Positions 37,186 to 44,868 of a stretch of DNA of 64,000 nucleotides are shown here, piece by piece. Position 1 is the first letter of the stretch. Each line of letters starts with the position of its first letter. The translations under genes and the position numbers were made by a program. Origin of the DNA: Pontibacterium sinense (lineage in GTDB: Bacteria; Pseudomonadota; Gammaproteobacteria; Pseudomonadales; Balneatricaceae); contig NZ_JADEYS010000001.1 of assembly GCF_015209595.1 (NCBI RefSeq), forward strand, positions 248,001 through 312,000. Direction: 5' to 3'. The notes under the pieces were generated by a model. The model was not told the origin of the DNA. It did no database searches and saw only the letters and a program-made list of their open reading frames with translations.

Positions 37186-39390
37186 ATGTTTGCTCCTTCC
37201 GTGGTTCTCGCCGTTATTCTGGGTTATATGGCGCTGTTGTTTGTGGTTGCTCAATGGGCGGAACACCGTGCGACAACAACAGGGCGTAACAACCATCCTT
37301 TGATTTATGCGCTGTCTTATAACGTGTACAGCACATCTTGGGCATTCTATGGGGCAGTGGGATTTGCCGTGGGAGCTGGCTGGATGTTTACCGCATTTGA
37401 TAGCGGTGTAATTTTTGGAATGCTGTTTGCTGCGTTGATCCTGCGCAAAATGGTACGCCTGAAGCAATCCTTCCGACTCACGAGTATTGCTGACTTACTT
37501 TCCACCCGTTACAACCGTTCCCAAAGTATGGCGACAGGGGTCACGTTGGTCCTGTTATTCGGTGTGATTCCCTACATTGCTTTGCAGCTTAAAGCCGTTG
37601 TAGCCACCTTTGCACTGCTCACCGTTGGGCCGCAGGTCGATTCTGATGGGGATTGGAGTGGGGTGTTAGTGGTCGTGCTGATGACGTTATTTACGGTGAT
37701 ATTTGGTGTGCGTCGTCTGGATCCGACAGAGCGGCATCAGGGGATGATGGCCGCTCTGGCATTGGAGTGTGTGGTCAAGCTGTTGGCGCTTATTGTCGTG
37801 GGGGTTTTTGTAACCTTTATCTTGCACGATGGTGTTGGTCACCTGTTTAGTCAGCTGGCAGATGCGGATCGACAGCGATTGCTAAGCTTTAACGCGGAAG
37901 CACCGGTACTGCAGTGGAGCACCAACTTCGTGTTGGGTTTTGTGGTGATCTATCTATTGCCCAGACAATTTCACATCGGCGTTGTAGAGAATGCTAGTGA
38001 ACGTCATCTGATGTGGCTGATCTGTTTACTGCCGCTGTATCTTATCCTGATTAAACTGTTTGTTTTGCCACTTGCCGCCGCGGGGATTGTTCTGGACTTG
38101 CCCCGCTCTCAGGCTGACAGTTTTGTGTTGTTGATTCCGCAGAAGGTCGGGAGCGACTGGTTGGCGTTGCTTGTGTTTATGGGAGGTTTCTCAGCAGCAA
38201 CAGCCATGGTGATGGTCAGTACGATGACGTTATCCACAATGGTCAGCAATCATCTGCTTCTACCGCTGCTTGAGAGCAGTCAGGCATTGAAACGAATGCG
38301 ACGGCACCTGCTGCAGTGTCGATGGGGAATAGTGGCGCTGATTATGGTGGTCAGCTATGGCTTCACATTGATTGTCGGTGAATCCCAGATGCTGATTTCA
38401 CTTGGCAGTTTGTCGTTTGTCGGGCTGATTCAGCTGGCTCCGGCAACGTTAGGAGCCCTCTATTGGCCAAGGGGCAACCGAGTGGGGGCCTTGCTCGGGT
38501 TGAGCGCGGGTGTTTTGATTTGGCTCTATACCATGCTTATCCCACAATTGGTCGATCAGGGGTGGATAGCAACCAAGATCCTGATTGATGGTCCTGCCAA
38601 TATTCACTGGCTTCGGCCAGAAGCGCTGTTTGGTCTCGACGTTCTTCCTCATGTGACGCACAGTTTGTTGTGGTCGATTTCAGTCAACTGCCTGCTCTAT
38701 GTAACAGGTTCTTTTTATTTTCTAACGCCCAAATCCGAACGTGAATTGGCACTGCAGTTTGTAAATGTCAGGGCTGAGCAAGAAAGGTCTGAAGAGGTAC
38801 GCCCAACTGGGTTGAGGGAATATATCTCTCTCGCTCCAAAATTAACCGAGGCGCAGCAGTTATTGAATTGTTATCTGGCCGAAACCAAGACCGCACGACT
38901 GTTACAGCAGATCATCGACGATCTGGCTATTGAGGGAAAAAGTCAGCTGACAATGATGGAGCTTGTTGAGTTTCATTGGCGGATTGAGCAGCAACTGTCA
39001 GGTTCGATTGGTGCGCCAGCGGCTCACCGGGCAATGGAAGCGGGAATCCATTATACAGAGCGTGAAGCGACCGAACTGAAGATTGTACACAATCATATAC
39101 TGGCTGAACTGCAATGCCTTCCAACGCACCCCGAAGCGGGTGCCGTGCATCACGCCGATAGACCTGACATCAATGAAATTGCTGGCCTGCAAGCGGTCAT
39201 TAGCGGGTTAGAACAACAGGTACAGGCGCTAGAAGAGCGATTAGAAAAAGAGCGGGAAAAAGATTTCGATCGGCGCCTTGAGATACAGCGCTTAAAAACA
39301 GAAAAGCGTGATCTTCAACATATGCTTGCCGAAATCGACCGGAAAAAGGAGATCGAAGAGTGGGGGCGAACACCAAAAAAACGGAGTTAG
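37186..39390 (+). CDS. SLC5 transporter-like protein with STAC domain and coiled coil, no kinase
   Basis: The product has 734 residues. Residues 1-~520 form a sodium:solute symporter (SLC5) membrane domain of about 13 helices. Residues ~545-640 resemble the STAC linker found between SLC5 and kinase parts in CbrA-type sensors (YISLAPKLTEAQQLLNCYL). In CbrA a histidine kinase would follow. Here the protein ends instead in a charged coiled coil (residues ~665-725), with no H-box or ATPase motifs. It could be a transporter or a sensor that signals through a partner. Confidence 0.75.
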   Translation: MFAPSVVLAVILGYMALLFVVAQWAEHRATTTGRNNHPLIYALSYNVYSTSWAFYGAVGFAVGAGWMFTAFDSGVIFGMLFAALILRKMVRLKQSFRLTSIADLLSTRYNRSQSMATGVTLVLLFGVIPYIALQLKAVVATFALLTVGPQVDSDGDWSGVLVVVLMTLFTVIFGVRRLDPTERHQGMMAALALECVVKLLALIVVGVFVTFILHDGVGHLFSQLADADRQRLLSFNAEAPVLQWSTNFVLGFVVIYLLPRQFHIGVVENASERHLMWLICLLPLYLILIKLFVLPLAAAGIVLDLPRSQADSFVLLIPQKVGSDWLALLVFMGGFSAATAMVMVSTMTLSTMVSNHLLLPLLESSQALKRMRRHLLQCRWGIVALIMVVSYGFTLIVGESQMLISLGSLSFVGLIQLAPATLGALYWPRGNRVGALLGLSAGVLIWLYTMLIPQLVDQGWIATKILIDGPANIHWLRPEALFGLDVLPHVTHSLLWSISVNCLLYVTGSFYFLTPKSERELALQFVNVRAEQERSEEVRPTGLREYISLAPKLTEAQQLLNCYLAETKTARLLQQIIDDLAIEGKSQLTMMELVEFHWRIEQQLSGSIGAPAAHRAMEAGIHYTEREATELKIVHNHILAELQCLPTHPEAGAVHHADRPDINEIAGLQAVISGLEQQVQALEERLEKEREKDFDRRLEIQRLKTEKRDLQHMLAEIDRKKEIEEWGRTPKKRS

Positions 39391-39542
39391 GATGCAATGC
39401 TTCCCGCGTTATCAAAGATGGTATTTCATATGTTGATTTTTTGAATGTAGCGGCTTCGAAGAACATCATAGAGAGATGAAGGGAGCTATACTCCAAGGTG
39501 AATAATTTCATTTGATTCCTGACGTTCGGAGAAAAATCGGAC

Positions 39543-39932
39543 ATGGCAACTCAGCAGTTTGAAACCCTTAAGGATATGGGGATTGATGACGTACATGACA
39601 TCGAAAAATACACATCACGTATTGAAGGTGACATGGATATCCTCAAGATCTACTTACATCGTCATCAGGGTGAGTGGTTCGCCAAAAGCAAGAAGTTCAA
39701 GTTCAAGCGCGTGCATAAGAATGTACCGGTGAAAGAAGGGCTGCAGCCTTTCCGTGTGATTACTGAGCCTTCTCCTTATTACCTGCGTGCCGTTGCAGAA
39801 CTGGATTTGCTGGTGACTGAAGAGAAGACCACGCAAAACAAGAAAGAAGTGTTGTTGGATGAACTGGAGCACCTAGAGAAAGTGGTTGCTCGTAAGATTG
39901 AAGACATTCGTCGTCAAATTGACGAAATGTGA
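39543..39932 (+). CDS. YaeH/UPF0325 (DUF3461) family protein
   Basis: This 129-residue cytosolic protein resembles E. coli YaeH over its whole length: NDILKIY-like (DMDILKIYLHRHQGEWFAKS), a KFKF segment, and a C-terminal helix pair (LDELEHLEKVVARKIEDI). Its function is unknown. It is a single gene with its own ~150-base upstream region. The left copy of the island-flanking repeat starts nine bases after its stop. Confidence 0.85.
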   Translation: MATQQFETLKDMGIDDVHDIEKYTSRIEGDMDILKIYLHRHQGEWFAKSKKFKFKRVHKNVPVKEGLQPFRVITEPSPYYLRAVAELDLLVTEEKTTQNKKEVLLDELEHLEKVVARKIEDIRRQIDEM

Positions 39933-39940
39933 TTCTGTCT

Positions 39941-39995
39941 TTTGTGGGCTGCAGGTGGCCCCTTTCATTGGAGGGTCTTTGTGAGCCTAAGCGGA
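39941..39995 (+). repeat. Left copy of ~54-bp hairpin-bearing repeat flanking the defence island
   Basis: It aligns with 49038-49091 at roughly three-quarters of positions. Shared blocks are TTTGTGG, CAGGTGG, CCCTTTCATT, TCTTT and CTAAG. The core GGGCTGC-AG-GTGGCCC can form a 7-bp stem; the other copy forms the same stem with different bases, so pairing is preserved. It follows the DUF3461 gene directly. Confidence 0.6.
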
Positions 39996-40047
39996 AAATA
40001 ATTCAATAAACGGGGCTGTAAATTTCAGTTCTTAATGTCTTAGAAAT

Positions 40048-41052
40048 TCATGCTGTTGTTTGTTCTGCGCAGATTGCGTGGTAGCGCTGATCCACTAATT
40101 CTGCATACTTCGGTTTATATTCCTCTGGAATATGGGCGTTCTCTATTAATGCTTTAATTTTTTGCATGGCTTGAGTGATCGCCTTAATCGAATTATCTGC
40201 TGCTTTTGCAGGTAGCCCAATGTTTTCTGCTAGCTTCATGAAATCGGCGCGTGTGTAGAAACCAAAATATTGGTACGCCTCTGAAAAGCCTTGGGATGCG
40301 TCGTTATCGGCATCCAGCAAGGACATTGCCAGACTATTCAGCATTCCTGTTTCGTAGAACTCAGTACAAAGGTTGTCGTAGTGCGGTGTCAGCTTGTCAT
40401 ATATGCGGTCTTTATTATCGGGTAATCGCATGACGCTGATATTCTTCAGGTGAAGATCATCGTTGCCGATCAGGTAAGCCAGCAACACCCGCTTGAAGTA
40501 GTCGTCCAGAACGGCCACCTTGCCACCTGTCGCCTCTGCGAGGATACGACCGGCCGTTTCATAGGTGCTGTTGTACTTATCGTCCTTGAGCTTGTCAGAC
40601 AGTGAGCACAAGTCTTCCTGGTGAAGTTTTCCGTTTATAGTACGGTCAAACCGTTTGGTGATATAGGCCCGTTCTCCATCTGAGAACTCCACCAGTCCGC
40701 ACAACGCGGTTTCAATCTTCAAGGTGCGGCTAATCTCCATGCTCAGGTGTTCCATTTCTGCACAATAAGGCAGGCCGTCCGGAGTCGGTTTGAGAATATA
40801 CTCCCCGTCTTTATCGGTCGGGATCAGCGTGTTCGTGGTCGGGTCGAGTTTAAGGGACAACTTCTGCTGCACGCCTGAGATTGACATACCTTGGGTAAAC
40901 TTCACACCTTGGGCGAACAGCTCCTGGCGGGTGATGTTTAAGCGGGCATTGACCTTGTTATTACCGTACAGTTTGATCGCCGCTGAATCTTTCATCAGCA
41001 GGTTTCTGTTCCGTTCAGATAAGGTATCCAACGTTATATAACACTGTGTCAT
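40048..41052 (-). CDS. hipT: HipT-like toxin kinase (HipA C-terminal type)
   Basis: The 334-residue kinase lacks the N-terminal subdomain of full HipA, which is encoded separately by the next gene. The flexible loop has S57-I58-S59 (GMSISGVQQKLSL), the same S-I-S and numbering reported for HipT of E. coli O127. The catalytic GNDDLHLKN gives D198 and the metal-binding YD gives D225. HipT of E. coli phosphorylates tryptophanyl-tRNA synthetase; this target is only inferred. The start overlaps hipS by four bases (ATGA). It is the last gene of the island. Confidence 0.85.
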   Translation of the reverse strand: MTQCYITLDTLSERNRNLLMKDSAAIKLYGNNKVNARLNITRQELFAQGVKFTQGMSISGVQQKLSLKLDPTTNTLIPTDKDGEYILKPTPDGLPYCAEMEHLSMEISRTLKIETALCGLVEFSDGERAYITKRFDRTINGKLHQEDLCSLSDKLKDDKYNSTYETAGRILAEATGGKVAVLDDYFKRVLLAYLIGNDDLHLKNISVMRLPDNKDRIYDKLTPHYDNLCTEFYETGMLNSLAMSLLDADNDASQGFSEAYQYFGFYTRADFMKLAENIGLPAKAADNSIKAITQAMQKIKALIENAHIPEEYKPKYAELVDQRYHAICAEQTTA

Positions 41053-41369
41053 GCGCTTATTTCCTTCAGGGACACCGCCCCAATTAGGTCATCCCCATTT
41101 CGTATCAACAGACCGAAGGTGTCCTGTTCATCAATCTTCATGCGGGTGGATTGCATTCTTTTCATCCAGCCCTCCGATGCTAAATTCTCAAAGAACGGAA
41201 ACAACACATCTGATTCAAAGGGGACGTCTTGCAACGGTAAGCGGAATGCCAACGGTGCCCCATGAGCCAGATAATCCGGGTGGTATTCAAAGCGGTAACG
41301 CGTGTCATCTGTCTCGGTCAGCGTACCCGCCCGATAACCGTTGTAATACACTTCGGCTATCCGACCCAC
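41049..41369 (-). CDS. hipS: HipS-like antitoxin (HipA N-subdomain 1)
   Basis: This 106-residue protein corresponds to the HipA N-terminal subdomain 1 (VYYNGYRAGTL; LAFRLPLQ; LFPFFENLASEGW). In the E. coli O127 HipBST system this small protein is the antitoxin and inserts a Trp into the kinase; W68 in SEGW is the likely equivalent. The start is GTG at 41369, overlapping hipB by 13 bases, and the stop overlaps hipT. Overlaps at both ends show a genuine gene and not a broken hipA. Confidence 0.82.
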   Translation of the reverse strand: MGRIAEVYYNGYRAGTLTETDDTRYRFEYHPDYLAHGAPLAFRLPLQDVPFESDVLFPFFENLASEGWMKRMQSTRMKIDEQDTFGLLIRNGDDLIGAVSLKEISA

Positions 41370-41665
41370 AGGTCCATACCCAGTGCCTTGAGCACCGCAC
41401 GCAGTTTTTCCGTATTGACGTTAACCTGCCCCTTTTCGATCTTGCCAATTGTGACCTCGGAAACACCGCTGTAACTCGCCAGATTCTCAAGGGTTAGATT
41501 TTGACGTAGACGCGCTTCGCGAATCGTTGAACCGACTTCGTCGAACGGTTTGAGATGACGCTGGCCGCGTAACTGAGCGATCTCTTTAGCCTGAGCATCA
41601 ATATAACTGCCGACTTCGTTCATCAATGACAGAGCATCATCGGCCGTTTCAGGTTTGTCAGTCAT
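41357..41665 (-). CDS. hipB: HipB-like DNA-binding antitoxin/regulator
   Basis: The 102-residue protein has an N-terminal helical stretch (~45 residues) and an HTH_3 (Xre) domain (residues ~48-100: IREARLRQNLTLENLASYSGVSEVTIGKIEKG). HipB proteins bind operators ahead of their own operon and join the Hip complex. The ATG at 41665 is preferred over a TTG at 41677; the ribosome site is poor. The upstream region is AT-rich with short inverted repeats, such as AAAGT-TAA-ACTTT at 41743-41755, a candidate operator. Confidence 0.85.
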   Translation of the reverse strand: MTDKPETADDALSLMNEVGSYIDAQAKEIAQLRGQRHLKPFDEVGSTIREARLRQNLTLENLASYSGVSEVTIGKIEKGQVNVNTEKLRAVLKALGMDLWVG

Positions 41666-41941
41666 ATAAATAACCAAATATTTTTTAATTTTTAAGGGTA
41701 ATTTGTTCGGTTTTGTAAATAAATATTAGCACTCTGTTTCTAAAAGTTAAACTTTCTAAGGGACTCTGTTGTTGGGGGGGCTTTTATTAAAAAATATTTA
41801 TTCTACAGGTGGGGGATATTGAGCATGATGGATGATGCTAACCAACATATGTGGTGTTGGTGTGATGATATTGTTGGTTTTAAGGGGCGGACAGCTAAGG
41901 TGTTCATCAATCTTAGATGCCCGCGTACGAACAAGGTTGGC
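41666..41941. other. AT-rich gap between hipB and the coiled-coil gene
   Basis: This is the likely hipBST promoter/operator region on the - strand. It contains an AAAGT-TAA-ACTTT inverted repeat (41743-41755), several AAATATT stretches and a run of seven G (41774-41780). A short open frame on the + strand (41819-42040) runs into the neighbouring gene and has no support. Confidence 0.5.
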
Positions 41942-42958
41942 TTATTGTGTATCTGTAGCTGCGTCTACATGGGCGTTTGTCCTTGGGCTGATATATTCGG
42001 CCCAGACTGTGTAGGCGTTTTCAAAGTGCTGAGGGGTTAGCTCCACTAAACTCAGCAATGATAGGAGGGAGAGAAGGCTGAGCGCAATGGTAAGGCGTGT
42101 GGCACGTTTATTCAGCTGCTTTTCGCGTTGCTGTTCTTTCACCCAGAGAGCTTTGTCTCGTGCCTTCTCTTCCTTGATCTGTTGTTGTTCCCGTTCACGC
42201 TCATGTTTGAGTGTCTCTTTTTCCCGTTCGATACGTGCCTGATCGCGCTGCTCTTTTAGCATCAGCGAGAATCCAGATAGCTGTTCAGTCATTTCGCGAT
42301 TGGTCGCTTGCAGGCGGAAGTGTCTGGCCAGCAAGTCCCACGCGGTAGATAACTCGTGTCGATCCAGGTGGATAGGATGGCGGAAGTAGTCTGCCGCATT
42401 AAAACGCAGAATCTGTTCGTATAATTTCAGGGTGACTTCGGTGTTATCTGACTTAACGGATTCGGAGAGGTCGGTCATGCACTGGTACATCACCCGTTTG
42501 TAGGCTATTGCGAGTGCTTGTATTAAAATGATGCGGCGGAAATTCCGTTCATTACCTGAAAAGTAAGCGATCGCTTCCCGGTCGGTCACCATACTGCGCG
42601 TTGACGTCAGGGGCTGCACGTTGTCGATGGTCAGCGTGCCTGAATTCCGTACGAACTGGGATGCCGTCACGATTAGGTGCTTGCTAATCGCGCCTTTGTC
42701 TTCAGTATCCAACCAGATCGCTTTTGCCAGAGGGTAACCGCTGACCGGAGTGTCCGAGCTATCAAACTGGATGCGAAAACGCTGCTCGAACGGGGTGTTT
42801 TTAAAAAAACAGACCGTCCAGTGATCACCGCAGGATGATTGCACCATCGAGGTGTTTTTTAGCACCGGGTCGACAAAAAAGCTCACACCTTTGCCATCGA
42901 TTTTGAGGGGATTGCTGTAGCGTGCGTTGTCTTCTCTCAGAAAAATATAGGCTTTCAT
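41942..42958 (-). CDS. Tail-anchored coiled-coil protein of unknown function in the defence island
   Basis: The 338-residue protein has a soluble, mixed N-terminal half (residues 1-~200). A helical region follows, then a strongly charged coiled coil (~235-290, Glu/Arg/Lys/Gln rich). One hydrophobic helix (~291-312, rich in Leu/Ser) comes near the end, with a ~26-residue tail. I recognise no family. The layout (sensor-like N-part, coil, late membrane helix) recalls membrane effectors in anti-phage systems, but that is inference. It lies 134 bases after hsdS on the same strand with no terminator between. The ribosome site is weak. Confidence 0.7.
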   Translation of the reverse strand: MKAYIFLREDNARYSNPLKIDGKGVSFFVDPVLKNTSMVQSSCGDHWTVCFFKNTPFEQRFRIQFDSSDTPVSGYPLAKAIWLDTEDKGAISKHLIVTASQFVRNSGTLTIDNVQPLTSTRSMVTDREAIAYFSGNERNFRRIILIQALAIAYKRVMYQCMTDLSESVKSDNTEVTLKLYEQILRFNAADYFRHPIHLDRHELSTAWDLLARHFRLQATNREMTEQLSGFSLMLKEQRDQARIEREKETLKHEREREQQQIKEEKARDKALWVKEQQREKQLNKRATRLTIALSLLSLLSLLSLVELTPQHFENAYTVWAEYISPRTNAHVDAATDTQ

Positions 42959-43092
42959 TTAACATCCATATCGGGCTGCACATGCCTTGTGCAATGTCTT
43001 TGCTGTTCAAGTTTTAAACGGCTCCGGTAGTCGCGCCACTCGCAGCGTGCCTGTCTTGGGCATGATGGGCATTCCATTGCCGTATGTGGGTG

Positions 43093-44868
43093 TTACTTCA
43101 GCGACTCCTGAATCAGTGTGTCGGTCAGCAGCAGTTGGGTATGCTGGTTCTGTTGCAGACGGTCTTTTAGCTGGTCGCAGAGGGTAAAGAGTTCGTTGAC
43201 CTTCGTGACGATGCGGTGTTGTTCTTCTAGCGGAGGAACTGGGAAAATTAGGGACTTAAGAATGCTTTGATTCAAAAATAACCTAGTTGTACCCGCGCAT
43301 AGTTGCTCCAGTCTTTCTAATACGAAGTCGTTACCTTTAAATATGAAACAAAAATATTCGGGCATTACTATTGAATCTAGTAATGAGACTCTTAGAAGAT
43401 TGGTTGAAATCAGGCCGTTCTCGGTACCAGCTGGTATCGTGCATATTTCATCAATTGTTCCAGATCTGGAAATAATTAGATCCCCGGGAGCAGCGTTAAA
43501 TGCCTTTAGTTCCTTAGCTTTTTCACTTGAAACAAATATTTTATTTCTATGCGTAAATCGACCGTGCTTAATTGACTCAATTCCCCAAACAGGCACCCCG
43601 CTTTCCTGATGCTCGCTCTTCTTTAAGGCAGACCCAAAAGGCCCAGTGATCATTCCTCGTTTTCTAAAGTCTAGGAAGTGCTCAATTCTAAGTAATGACC
43701 ATCCTATTGGAATAGCAGTAGGCCTTTCATCACTATTAATGGGGGGGATTGGCTTTTGCTTTTTGATCTTTTTCTCTTTGATCAGTTGTTCTTTTTCGGT
43801 GGCGATACGTTTCAGCAGTTCGCTGGCGGGTTCGTCGTTGGGGTTTTGTGGCACGAGTTTGCCCATCACGGCCAGTTGCAGGATGGTTTGTTTCAACTGG
43901 TCGATGCTGGCGACGGTGGTGAAGAGGGTGCCGAAGTGCTGGCTCAGGCGTGCCCAGTTTTCGGCTAGTGCGTCGGCGTTCTGGCTTTGGGTTAAGGTAC
44001 CGAGCAGGATATCCACCAGCTGCTGGTGGGCGTCGATCTGCCGTTCGGTCTGCTGCTCCAGCTGGTCGCACAGGGCCATCAGTTCATCGACTTTGGTGAC
44101 GATACGGTGTTGTTCTTGAAGCGGAGGAAATATCACAATGCATTCAGTTATATCTTCACGAGATATACCGGGGATGGCTATACCTGTGCCTTTAGATTGA
44201 AAATAACCATACAAAGAGTCAACGAAGAGTTTGATGTACGACTTGTTAATGAGCAAAGGTTGAATCGACATAAGCTGTCGACTGATGGCGAGCGTACGAT
44301 TTGAAATATTTGTTTTGCCAATGCCTGAACCTTTGCAGGTGATAAGAATATCGCCAGTTTGTGCAAGGGCTCTTTTTTCAATAGTGTATTTTGAGAAGGT
44401 GGGGGATATACAGCCAAATTCGGCTGGTCCAGTTATATATGGAATACCATCTTGAATACATTCGCGACTGTACTCTGTTGGCTTTAAGTGCTGGCCGGAT
44501 ACCAGATTAATCAGCGCTCCAAGCCTCGCATACGCCCACCCCTCTGGCAGCTCAAGCGGCGGTTCCTCGTTTTCGATCTTTGGCAGCTTTTTCGGCTTCT
44601 TAATTTTATTCTCTTTTACCAGCCGGTCTCGTTCTACCGCGACCTGTTCCAGCAAAACACAAGCCGGTTCATCATTTGAATCCTGCGGCACCAGTTTGCC
44701 ACGCACGGCCAGTTCCAGAATCAGCTCACGCAGCTTCTTGATGCCGTGCAGGTGTTTCTTGCCATTGTTGCCACGACCTGCGCTGCTTTTCTGTTCGATG
44801 GTGCCGGTCCAGAGGTCGATATTACCGGTGAGCAGTTGTTGTACTTTATCCACAGCATCCACAGCCAT
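43093..44868 (-). CDS. hsdS: Type I restriction-modification specificity subunit
   Basis: This 591-residue subunit sets the DNA target of the methylase and nuclease. It has two variable target-recognition domains separated and followed by repeated conserved helices: KLVPQDSNDEPA...KIKKPKKLP near residue 60 and KLVPQNPNDEPA...KIKKQKPIP near 340, with PLQEQHRIVTKVDEL and PLEEQHRIVTKVNEL ending each half. Both halves look complete. It overlaps hsdM by one base. The recognition site cannot be predicted by eye. Confidence 0.95.
   Translation of the reverse strand: MAVDAVDKVQQLLTGNIDLWTGTIEQKSSAGRGNNGKKHLHGIKKLRELILELAVRGKLVPQDSNDEPACVLLEQVAVERDRLVKENKIKKPKKLPKIENEEPPLELPEGWAYARLGALINLVSGQHLKPTEYSRECIQDGIPYITGPAEFGCISPTFSKYTIEKRALAQTGDILITCKGSGIGKTNISNRTLAISRQLMSIQPLLINKSYIKLFVDSLYGYFQSKGTGIAIPGISREDITECIVIFPPLQEQHRIVTKVDELMALCDQLEQQTERQIDAHQQLVDILLGTLTQSQNADALAENWARLSQHFGTLFTTVASIDQLKQTILQLAVMGKLVPQNPNDEPASELLKRIATEKEQLIKEKKIKKQKPIPPINSDERPTAIPIGWSLLRIEHFLDFRKRGMITGPFGSALKKSEHQESGVPVWGIESIKHGRFTHRNKIFVSSEKAKELKAFNAAPGDLIISRSGTIDEICTIPAGTENGLISTNLLRVSLLDSIVMPEYFCFIFKGNDFVLERLEQLCAGTTRLFLNQSILKSLIFPVPPLEEQHRIVTKVNELFTLCDQLKDRLQQNQHTQLLLTDTLIQESLK

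Noticed and set aside
40048-41369. hipA broken by a frameshift
   Set aside because: The two parts overlap by a clean ATGA, the first starts on its own GTG, and the domain boundary and Ser57/Ser59 positions match HipS and HipT. A three-gene system fits better than a pseudogene.
41819-42040. Small Cys-rich frame on the + strand between hipB and the coiled-coil gene
   Set aside because: It runs antisense into the coiled-coil gene and has no ribosome site or recognisable feature.
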